Below are positions 1 to 7,279 of a DNA stretch of 34,127 nt, in pieces; position 1 is the first letter of the stretch; every line of letters begins with the position of its first letter. Location of the stretch: contig NZ_BCTX01000058.1 in the NCBI RefSeq assembly GCF_001590985.1, forward strand, positions 1 through 34,127, in the 5' to 3' direction. The notes below the pieces were generated by a model that saw only the letters and a program-made list of their open reading frames with translations, was not told the DNA's origin and ran no database searches. The position numbers were made by a program, and so were the translations under genes. This DNA comes from Novosphingobium naphthalenivorans NBRC 102051. Its GTDB lineage: Bacteria > Pseudomonadota > Alphaproteobacteria > Sphingomonadales > Sphingomonadaceae.

Positions 1-766
1 TCTGGGTGAAATCCGACTTCTTGACGAGGAGACGCTGCTTTTCGGCCTCGCGCTGATAGACCTGCATGAGGTCGGCCGCCGTCATTCGCCGGCTGCCGGT
101 CTTCCGTCCTAGACGCCCAGCGGGCAGCCCTCCCTTGCGCTGACTGCGCATCCGCATGTCGAGCATGCGCCGGACGGCGGCGAGTTTCTTGCCCCTGAGT
201 TTCCCGGTCTCATAGGCATCAAGGAGCAGATTCTGCGCCTCTTCCGTCTCGGCCTTGGAGATCTCCATAGCCAAGGTGATCGGAATGAGTCCGGTTTCGA
301 CCGCGGCCACCAGCCGCTCCTCGCCCCGCTCGAGGAGTGAGGCGATCATGTTCACCCAGGAAGCCCCAACGCCGATCTTCTCGGCGATGGTCGCATCGCT
401 GTAGCCGCGAGACCGCAGAGCACCGATTTCGCGCATGATGTCGATTGGACGCGGAGTACGCCGCGCGATATTTTCGACCAGGCTCATCACGAGGCACTCG
501 CTCTCGCTGGCCTCGATCACCACGGCCGGAATCTCGGTCTGACCCAACATCTGGTAGGCGTCCAGCCGACCTTCGCCGCAAACGAGATCATATCGTGGCC
601 CGCTAGCCCCATCCCGGCGGCTCACCGTGATCGGCCGCTTCAGGCCAATCGCTTCGATGTTGTTCACGATCTCCCGATGCTGGCGCTTGTTGCGCGCGCG
701 TGGATTCAAGACCGTGATCCGGGAGATGGGGATCATTTCGATCCGGTTCGGACGAACGGCAGGCAT
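1..766 (-). CDS. ParB/RepB-type partition protein (3' end beyond window)
   Basis: This is a ParB/RepB/Spo0J family protein, a DNA-binding protein of the type used in plasmid or element partition. The 255 visible residues have a ParB N-terminal domain (residues about 8-100, with CGEGRLDAY as the variant of the GERR motif and VENIARR as the ENIQR-like motif). A KorB/ParB-type helix-turn-helix follows (about 115-145, around SDATIAEKIGVGASWVN). A basic linker comes next, and then the beginning of what looks like a RepB C-terminal domain (AADLMQVYQREAEKQRLLVKK). The ATG at 766-764 shares its A with the TGA stop of the recombinase gene, so the two are almost certainly one operon with coupled translation. 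No repA/parA-like ATPase is visible beside it, unlike a true plasmid partition locus. The C-terminus is cut off by the window edge. Its role on the island (segregation, regulation or help to the recombinase) is unknown. Confidence 0.85.
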   Translation of the reverse strand, partial: MPAVRPNRIEMIPISRITVLNPRARNKRQHREIVNNIEAIGLKRPITVSRRDGASGPRYDLVCGEGRLDAYQMLGQTEIPAVVIEASESECLVMSLVENIARRTPRPIDIMREIGALRSRGYSDATIAEKIGVGASWVNMIASLLERGEERLVAAVETGLIPITLAMEISKAETEEAQNLLLDAYETGKLRGKKLAAVRRMLDMRMRSQRKGGLPAGRLGRKTGSRRMTAADLMQVYQREAEKQRLLVKKSDFTQ

Positions 767-2334
767 CAGGCGGCCTCCGCTAAGGGAATGGGTGCTGCGA
801 TCTCATAGAGAAGGTCGAGGTCATCGAAGCGATAGGCGTCGAGCCCCAAGGCATTTTCCTCGCCCAGCCGAAGCTTCTCCGAGAGCATGTCGATGCGCGG
901 AAAGAGGTAATAGTCGAGCGGCGCGCGATTGGCGCAGTCCATACGCGCGACAATCGTGATGTCTGGGGCGAGCGAGGTATCGAAGCGCACATTCCAGCGC
1001 AAAAGCCCCGTCGGTGTCTCGAAGCACCGAGCCACCACCACCGAAAGGCTGAACTCGCCGTTGACGATCACTCGATCGGCCTGGAGATCCTGCCAGGCAT
1101 CGCTGCCAGTCGCCCGCAACCCATCTAGCACTTCGCGGAGGATGTCGGGATGGAGCTTGCGCAGTTCGCGGTTGATTTCGACGTAGCGATAATCGCGGTC
1201 CGGCGTGAACCCTACGAGACGATAGGCGCGAAGCAGGCTGCCGAAGCGGGAGCTATAGGCGCTGCTGGATGGCAGGCCATCGCATTCGTCGATGACGATA
1301 CCCGACAGCAAACCTTTCTGCTGATAGAGCGCCTTCAGCGATTGCAGCATCTCCTCGTCGCTAAGGCGAAACGAGCGCGCATTGATGATGGTTCTGGCCG
1401 CCTCGAACAGTTCGCGCTCGACGACGGCTTGAAATGCATCCTGCGCCCTGATCCACATCTCGGGGTCATTCCGGACGCGCTTCTTCTTGAGCTTGAACGA
1501 ACGGCGATTCCAGACGTTGTCGCCGACATATTTCTCATTGATCAGAATCTGGTGGACCGTTCCCCTGGTCCAGGGGCGCCCGAGATCGGTTCGAACGCCC
1601 CGTCCGTTGAGATCGTCCGCAATTTCCCGCTCGCTGTATCCCTGATGGACAAAGGCCCGGTAGATGTCGCGGACCAGATCGACTTCTTCTGCCGGGCCCA
1701 AGGTCAGGATCACCCGATCGGTCTGGATGCTCTTGTGCTCGCCGCGGTCCAGAAGCCCCTTGATGACGCCATGCTCATCGATCAGGGTCCGCCGAAGGCC
1801 GAAGCCCGCCGGCCCTCCCTGGCGATAGCCCTTCTCGATCAGTCGGCCCTGACCCGTGAACACCTTGGTTGAGAGCTCACGGCTATATTCGCCGGCCATC
1901 GCACGCTTGACGCCCTTGACGATGGTCGAGATCGGGCTTCCGTCATTGTCGAATTGCTCGGCACAATACTCAACGGCGATGCCGGCCCGACGGCAGATAT
2001 ATTCGTAATAGGCGCTCTCGTCGGCGTCCTGAAAGCGGCCCCAGCGGCTGACATCATAGACAAGCACCAATGTGAAATCGGTATCCCCAGCCTGTACGTC
2101 CTCGATGAGCTGCCTGAGTGCATCTCGCCCCTCAATCTTTAGGCCGCTTTTTCCAGCATCCGCATAAGTCCGAACGATCTCGATCCCGCGCGCTTCAGCA
2201 TATTGCTTGATCGCGTCGGATTGGTTTTCAGTCGAATATTTTTGATGGTCGGTCGACATGCGGACGTATTCGGCAGCCCGAAGCGGACGTTCAGACTGCC
2301 CTGACCGGTTATCGTCGGAAGGTCCCCGGCTCAT
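766..2334 (-). CDS. Large serine recombinase (site-specific integrase)
   Basis: The product is a 522-residue recombinase of the serine resolvase/invertase superfamily, which cuts and rejoins DNA through a covalent phosphoserine link. The catalytic serine is probably Ser27 in YVRMSTDHQKYS, and the arginine-rich active-site segment is LVYDVSRWGRFQD. The resolvase domain spans roughly residues 19-170 and a Recombinase (DNA-binding) domain about 200-320. A C-terminal part follows without the usual Cys4 zinc ribbon. I chose the ATG at 2334 because a GGAGG lies about 10 bases upstream; an in-frame ATG at 2403 would add 23 residues of low-complexity sequence. The gene is divergent from the helix-turn-helix gene at 2453 and ends on the parB-like start codon. 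It is intact and is the most likely integrase of the island. Confidence 0.9.
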   Translation of the reverse strand: MSRGPSDDNRSGQSERPLRAAEYVRMSTDHQKYSTENQSDAIKQYAEARGIEIVRTYADAGKSGLKIEGRDALRQLIEDVQAGDTDFTLVLVYDVSRWGRFQDADESAYYEYICRRAGIAVEYCAEQFDNDGSPISTIVKGVKRAMAGEYSRELSTKVFTGQGRLIEKGYRQGGPAGFGLRRTLIDEHGVIKGLLDRGEHKSIQTDRVILTLGPAEEVDLVRDIYRAFVHQGYSEREIADDLNGRGVRTDLGRPWTRGTVHQILINEKYVGDNVWNRRSFKLKKKRVRNDPEMWIRAQDAFQAVVERELFEAARTIINARSFRLSDEEMLQSLKALYQQKGLLSGIVIDECDGLPSSSAYSSRFGSLLRAYRLVGFTPDRDYRYVEINRELRKLHPDILREVLDGLRATGSDAWQDLQADRVIVNGEFSLSVVVARCFETPTGLLRWNVRFDTSLAPDITIVARMDCANRAPLDYYLFPRIDMLSEKLRLGEENALGLDAYRFDDLDLLYEIAAPIPLAEAA

Positions 2335-2452
2335 CACATGACGCCCTCCTGAAATCGACTGCGGCGGTCCGGGCGACCTACCGCCGCAGCGCACAGCAGG
2401 CATCTGCCGCCACTCCGCATTGAAGCCAGTATAACTGCGGAGAAATCGGAAG

Positions 2453-3163
2453 ATGTTGCCGAAAAAGGGCAGGAAATTGCCCCTGTGGACAGGCGTCCTC
2501 GGAGGGCGAGAAATCTACGCGCAGACCATCGCGGAGCTGTTGCGCAAGGAGCATGGCGACAGCCATCGCGCGATCAAGCAGGTCATGCGCCAGACCGAGG
2601 CGAGTGAGAGGACCGTCAAGCATTGGCTATCAGGGCAACACGGGCCAGATACGGTGTATTTTCTACGCCTTGTCGTTTCCTCGCCGGTCATCAGGGCCTT
2701 CCTTCTCGGCCTGATCGAAGGTCCAGCAGCACACCGGCGGAACGATCTGGTGGATCGCATTTCGCTGGCGAGCGCCCGGGAAGCCTACGCGGCTGGCGAA
2801 GCCGCTGGCCGCAGGCCGGCAAAAGGTGCGCGGAAAAATGACCCTAAACGTGTCCCTGAACGCGACCCTATAAATGTCCCTGATCGTGCAGAACTCAACG
2901 AGCGGCAACGCTGGTTCCTGGACCGAGTCGCGGAAGGCCGGTGCGATGCCAGAGAGGTTGCCGCGGTCTGGACGGTAAGCTTGAAAACGGCGCGACGGGA
3001 CATCGCCACGCTCAAGGCGGCTGATCTCATATGCTACGTCGGATCGCGGCGAAAAGGCCGGTATCGGATAGTGGCCTGTCGTCGCCCGGCCCATGCTTTT
3101 GATGATCGTAGAGCTCAGGCTTCCGACCGTGGACCGGATGGCGCGGGTGCCGATAAGGCATAA
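2453..3163 (+). CDS. Helix-turn-helix protein, probable element regulator
   Basis: This 236-residue protein has no function I can name with certainty. Residues about 35-65 (AIKQVMRQTEASERTVKHWL) look like a helix-turn-helix of a type common near mobile elements in alphaproteobacteria. Residues about 148-205 (ELNERQRWFLDRVAEG through RRKGRYRIVA) look like a winged-helix domain with a recognition helix at LKTARRDIATLK. Between them is a Pro-rich linker with four 4-residue repeats (DPKR, VPER, DPIN, VPDR). The start ATG has a purine-rich stretch (GGAGAAATCGGAAG) just upstream. It is transcribed away from the recombinase across a 118-bp gap, so a role in controlling recombinase-parB expression is plausible but inferred. 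Confidence 0.75.
   Translation: MLPKKGRKLPLWTGVLGGREIYAQTIAELLRKEHGDSHRAIKQVMRQTEASERTVKHWLSGQHGPDTVYFLRLVVSSPVIRAFLLGLIEGPAAHRRNDLVDRISLASAREAYAAGEAAGRRPAKGARKNDPKRVPERDPINVPDRAELNERQRWFLDRVAEGRCDAREVAAVWTVSLKTARRDIATLKAADLICYVGSRRKGRYRIVACRRPAHAFDDRRAQASDRGPDGAGADKA
2840..2887 (+). repeat. Four tandem 12-bp repeats inside the HTH gene
   Basis: Four perfectly phased 12-bp units start at 2840, 2852, 2864 and 2876. Each begins G(A/T)CCCT and is followed by six variable bases; GACCCT and GTCCCT alternate. In the protein they encode the linker DPKR-VPER-DPIN-VPDR. The conserved half of each unit could mean a DNA-binding array as well as a protein linker, but the sequence alone does not decide this. 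Confidence 0.8.
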
Positions 3164-3314
3164 CGACTTTGGAACTACGCCGTGACTATATGGCGCTGGT
3201 GAGAATACGGAACGTCCTTGATTTCAACCGAATCGCGATGCCGGCAATTTTTGCCGTAGCGCCCGGTGATGCGTTCACGCGGCTGGGGCGCTTCATCTCC
3301 GGACGGGGGCGTAC

Positions 3315-6050
3315 ATGATCGAATGGATCATCGGCGCGGCCCTTCTTGCTGGCGGTCTCTTCGGCACCGGTAAAACGAAACGGCCGGATACCTCACCGGC
3401 GCCCGGGCCACGCCAGGATTTCCCCGCCAAGGTCACGGAGTGGCGCTCCCTCTGGGAACCGACGGTCGACCGCTCACGCTGGATACCCAAAAGCATGGCA
3501 TCGCGCATCGTCGCGCGCTTCCCGCCACCCCAGCGACCCTTTTCGTGGTCTGGAGGCGATCGCTTCGAGCAGGAACTGCTCACCGAATTTGCGGCGCACA
3601 ATGTCGCTTATCTCGCGCAGCAGAAGGAGCGGCTGAAGCCCTTCTTCGATACAGTCGAGAGGAACCCGCTTACCGACGATCAAATGGACGGATGCATCTG
3701 CATGGACGATGCGGTGCAGATCGTGGCTGCGGCCGGATCAGGCAAGACATCGACCATGGTGGCCCGGGTCGGCTACGCCCTCCACGAAGGCTTGGTGAAG
3801 CCCGATCAGATACTCGTCCTCGCCTTCAATCGGGCCGTCGCGGAGGAGCTCCAGTCGAGGATCAACGCCAGGTTGGCAGGGTTGGACGGCGTCGATGCTG
3901 TCACGGTCAAGACGTTCAATGCCTTTGGCTTGAGCGTGATCGGCAAGGCGACTGGGCGTAAACCGTCACTGGCGGAATGGGCCGAGCCAGGCCGCGACGG
4001 CACCATGATCGTCGAGATCATCGACGATCTGCGATCCAGCGATGACAAATTCCGGCACGATTGGGACCTGTTCCGCACCGTTTTTGGTCGAGACATCGGC
4101 TCATGGAACGAACCGGCACAGGCCAACGCCTACCGCGATGGTCGACGGGGCATCCTCACCGCCAATGGCGAGATCGTCAAAAGCGAAGAGGAACGGATGA
4201 TTGCCGACTGGCTGTTCTACCACGGTGTCCGCTACGAATATGAGCGGCCCTACGAGCATGATACCGCCACCGAGCATCACCGACAGTATCGCCCCGACTT
4301 TTTCTATCCGGAGATCGATCTCTATCACGAGCATTTCGCGCTCGACGAAAAGGGACAGGCGCCCGCACATTTCGGGGGAGATTATCTAGGCGGGGTCCAC
4401 TGAAAGCGCGGACTTCACGCAGAGAAGGGCACGCGGCTATTTGAAACCACCTCGCACGAAATCAGAAGCGCCGGAAGCTTCGCACGCCTTGCAGAAGAGC
4501 TGAAACGCAGCGGGATTGTGCTCCAATACGACCCAGATCGTCAGACCAAAGGCCAACGGCCCGTCACCACCGAACAGCTTGCCGCGACGATCCGGATTTT
4601 CCAGCAGCACGTCAAAAGCAACGGCCTCTCTCACCAGCAGCTCCGGGAATCTGCGGTGCAGAAAGCGCATGGCCATGCAGATCGATTGACCCGGTTCCTA
4701 GCGCTCTTCGAGCGGATAGCGAACGAGTGGGAACGCCGGCTCCGTGAAGTCGACTGTATCGATTTCGACGACATGCTGCTGATGGCAATCGACCATGTCG
4801 AGAACGGCCGTTTTTCCAGCCCTTATATGATGGTGCTGGCCGACGAATTTCAGGACACCTCACGGGCCAAGGTGCGCCTATTGAAGGCCCTGCTGAAGAG
4901 CGCCGGGGAAGAGGCGCATCTCTGCGTCGTCGGCGATGATTGGCAGGGCATCAACCGTTTCGCCGGTGCCGACATTTCTGTGATGACCGAGTTCGAAAAG
5001 GTCTTCGATCATTCGACCCGGCTCATGCTGAACACGACCTTCCGCTGTCCTGCGCAGCTATGCGAGGCCTCAAGCGCCTTCGTCCAGGCCAATCCTCGGC
5101 AGATCAAAAAGACAGTCGAGACGACTAACCCCTACGCGAAGAAGGCACTGCACGCCTTCGCTGCCGAGACTCAGGCCCTCGCGCTGGCTCGGCTCGAGCA
5201 AGATCTGCAAAGCATGTATGATTTTGCACGGGAGGGACGGCTGAACGCCGATGGTGGCGACCGCATCAGCGTGATGATGCTCGGCCGATATCACAACGAC
5301 GAGCCGCCAGGGTGGCGGCGCTGGAAACGGCGCTTCGGCGACCTTCTGAGCATCGAGTATCGCACGGTCCATTCCTCCAAGGGCCTGGAGGCCGACTATG
5401 TGATGCTCGTCAACGTCGTCGAGGGGATGATGGGCTTTCCTAGCCAAATCACAGACGATCCGGTCCTTCAGATCGCGATGCCCGAACCCGACTCGTATCC
5501 CTTGGCAGAAGAGCGGCGCCTCTTCTACGTCGCGCTCACCAGGGCTCGTCGCCAGGTGCGTATCTACACCCAGACAGATTCACCGTCGCGCTTCCTGAGT
5601 GAACTGGCCAGAACGGGCGCGGTGGAGATCGAAGCGGAGGGGGGCACGCTGAGCCCATGCCCAAAGTGTGGCGCCGGGACCATGAGACGGTACGATGGCC
5701 AATATGGCCCGTTCGAGGCGTGCAGCACCCACCCTCGTTGTGATTTCAAGCGCAACCTCTCGGCGGAAAGCCCCGGTGTAACGGCACCGTCCCACCGGGT
5801 GAGAATCGCATATCCGATATCAGCTGGAGATTCCTGTCCCACCTGCGGTGATGGATTGATGGTCGTTCGCTCCGGTGGAGCGTATCAACCATTCTTGGCT
5901 TGCTCGGGCTATCCTTCATGCAAAACTACCGCTGCCCTTGACGGAGGCATTGAGGGAGGCGCACCCAGAAGCGGACGTCGCGAGGCTGACGAGCTAGCTA
6001 GAACCGCCTCGGGGACGGCTCTGGGGGATACCCCGAATCGACGGTTTTGA
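3315..6050 (+). pseudogene. UvrD/helicase IV-like helicase, interrupted by one in-frame TGA
   Basis: Read through, this is a 911-codon superfamily 1 helicase related to DNA helicase IV. In order: a hydrophobic helix (residues 4-19), Walker A AAAGSGKT (about 138-146), an inserted module with EEERMIADWLFYHG and YRPDFFYP followed by YHEHF (about 295-345) that resembles a nuclease-like fold, Walker B LADEFQDTS (about 508-515), GDDWQGINRFAGAD, and EERRLFYVALTRARR. Two topoisomerase-type zinc ribbons follow (CPKCG...CSTHPRC about 781-808, CPTCG...CSGYPSC about 840-867). Codon 363 (4401-4403) is TGA, and the frame continues unchanged on both sides (VH*KRGLHAEKGT). A tryptophan (TGG) is expected there from the helicase IV pattern, so this is probably one G-to-A change. 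Without readthrough the product would have Walker A but no Walker B or motor domain 2. A sequencing error or a very recent mutation are alternatives, since nothing else has decayed. Confidence 0.85.
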
Positions 6051-6229
6051 AACGAGAGACGAAGGGAATGAAATTCAGCGCCGTGCGTGAAGGGAACCCA
6101 CCGATCCCACCGGTGATCGATTGTGACGATCACGATAGCGCATCAAACGTCGCTCCCCAGTTCCGCCCCCACCAGTCAATGGCACTCAAAAATTGTTATA
6201 TTTATCAATTAGATAGTTATACCCGTAGG

Positions 6230-6394
6230 ATAGTCCACAATCACCCGTCCGGCTCACCCCAGCCCAGCCGCGCCGATATCGAGATCACCAACCGGATTGC
6301 CGAAGCGGGCCGGCTGCTCGGCATTACCGTCCACGACCACGTCATCATCGGACGTGAAGGACATGTCAGCCTGCGGGCGAAAGGGCTGATCTGA
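6230..6394 (+). pseudogene. radC: 3' remnant of radC (JAB/MPN+ domain end)
   Basis: From about 6232 the frame reads VHNHPSGSPQPSRADIEITNRIAEAG and continues to VSLRAKGLI, which is the C-terminal part of RadC with its complete metal-binding motif (HNHPSG...S..AD). RadC is normally about 220-240 residues and only the last 55 or so remain. Upstream the frame stays open to an ATG at 6068 (preceded by GAAGGG), so a chimeric product of about 108 residues could be made, but its first part is not RadC. The stop TGA overlaps the ATG of the next gene (TGATG), showing that radC and the NRDE gene originally formed a translationally coupled pair. The break marks the island boundary. Confidence 0.85.
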
Positions 6395-7137
6395 TGTGCG
6401 TCGCCGCCGTTGCATGGGATGCCCATCCCGACTGGCTGCTCGTCTGCGCGGGCAACCGCGACGAGTTCCATGCACGCCCCGCCGCCGCCCTCTCCCGCTG
6501 GCCCGACCGGTCCGGCATCCTTGCCGGGACCGACCTGACAGGCGGCGGCACCTGGCTTGGCGTAACCGAAGCCGGCCGCTTTGCGCTCGTCACCAATTAC
6601 CGCATCCCGGAAGGCCCACAGCCGGGGCGCCCCTCGCGCGGGCGGCTGGTTACCGATCTGCTTACCGGCGTCCAGCCGGATGACATGGCGGTGATGAACC
6701 CGTTCAACCTGGTCTTCGTGGACGCGGGAAGCGCATGGTTTCTCACCAATCATCCGCAACTCGAACGCAGACGCCTGACGCCGGGCATCCATGGCCTTTC
6801 GAACGGCGGCTTCGACGTTCCCTGGCCTAAGACCGTGCAGGTCGAACAGGCTGTAGGACAATGGCTCACGGAGGGCAGCGGGGACTGTTCGGCTCTGTTG
6901 GACAGCTTGCGCGACGAAACGCCCGCAATCGATCCCGACCGCCCGAATCACGGCCCCGAGCCGCGTTTCGCACCGGTTTTCATCCGCAACGACACTTACG
7001 GGACCCGCTGCAGCACGGTAGTAGCGATCTCCCGCGCAGGATGTGGTACGATGATTGAGCGCAGCTTTTCCCGAGAGGGCAAAGCGACCGGCGAACGCAC
7101 AGAAAGCTTCACATGGCCTGTCACGCAGGCCTCGTAA
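6394..7137 (+). CDS. NRDE/TANGO2-family protein
   Basis: This 247-residue protein belongs to the NRDE (TANGO2, DUF833) family: it begins MCVAA and has the name-giving motif NRDEFHARP at residues 21-29, then GGGTWLGV and NYR further on. The near-terminal cysteine at residue 2 is typical of the family, in which it recalls N-terminal nucleophile hydrolases. The biochemical role of bacterial members is not settled; eukaryotic TANGO2 has been linked to lipid and haem handling. The start codon overlaps the radC stop. Because the island has displaced the radC promoter, its transcription now probably depends on a start inside the island end or near 6180-6230, where AT-rich sequence occurs. Confidence 0.85.
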   Translation: MCVAAVAWDAHPDWLLVCAGNRDEFHARPAAALSRWPDRSGILAGTDLTGGGTWLGVTEAGRFALVTNYRIPEGPQPGRPSRGRLVTDLLTGVQPDDMAVMNPFNLVFVDAGSAWFLTNHPQLERRRLTPGIHGLSNGGFDVPWPKTVQVEQAVGQWLTEGSGDCSALLDSLRDETPAIDPDRPNHGPEPRFAPVFIRNDTYGTRCSTVVAISRAGCGTMIERSFSREGKATGERTESFTWPVTQAS

Positions 7138-7279
7138 TATATTGAAAATCAATCGATTTTAATTCAGCTTTCATATTGTCAATCTTTTCTATAGACAAAT
7201 CGCACTTGCGCAGTTTGCAATTCCCGTTCACTCCTCATGCCGGCCAAAGCGCCAAGCCGGGGAAAGGGCAGCAAGAACA
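7138..7279 (+). promoter_or_regulatory. AT-rich intergenic region upstream of the SLC13 gene
   Basis: The first 70 bases of this gap are unusually AT-rich for the window. They contain a short perfect inverted repeat AAAATC-aatc-GATTTT (7145-7160) and a TTGTC/GACAA pair around 7177-7197. These are likely the promoter area of the transporter gene, and the first repeat could be an operator or a weak terminator of the NRDE gene. I cannot fix a -35/-10 pair with confidence. Confidence 0.35.

Larger units (their letters stand above)
1..6230. mobile_element. Right-hand part of a genomic island inserted in radC
   Basis: This stretch holds a large serine recombinase, a ParB/RepB-type protein, a divergent helix-turn-helix protein and a UvrD-like helicase, none of them typical of the core genes that follow. 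It ends in an AT-rich tract (about 6180-6230) in an otherwise GC-rich window. Directly beyond it the reading frame turns into the C-terminal part of RadC, with no RadC N-terminal sequence before it. I infer that the island entered radC and that its right boundary lies at about 6225-6235. The left boundary and the radC 5' part are outside the window, so the attachment repeat cannot be defined here. Which enzyme moved the island is inferred; the serine recombinase at 766-2334 is the only candidate visible. Confidence 0.7.

Noticed and set aside
1150..1872. Open frame antisense to the serine recombinase
   Set aside because: The recombinase on the other strand has clear motifs through this whole stretch; the antisense frame has none.
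4401..4403. TGA as a selenocysteine codon
   Set aside because: No SECIS-like hairpin was apparent after it, and the position fits a conserved Trp rather than a Cys/Sec site.
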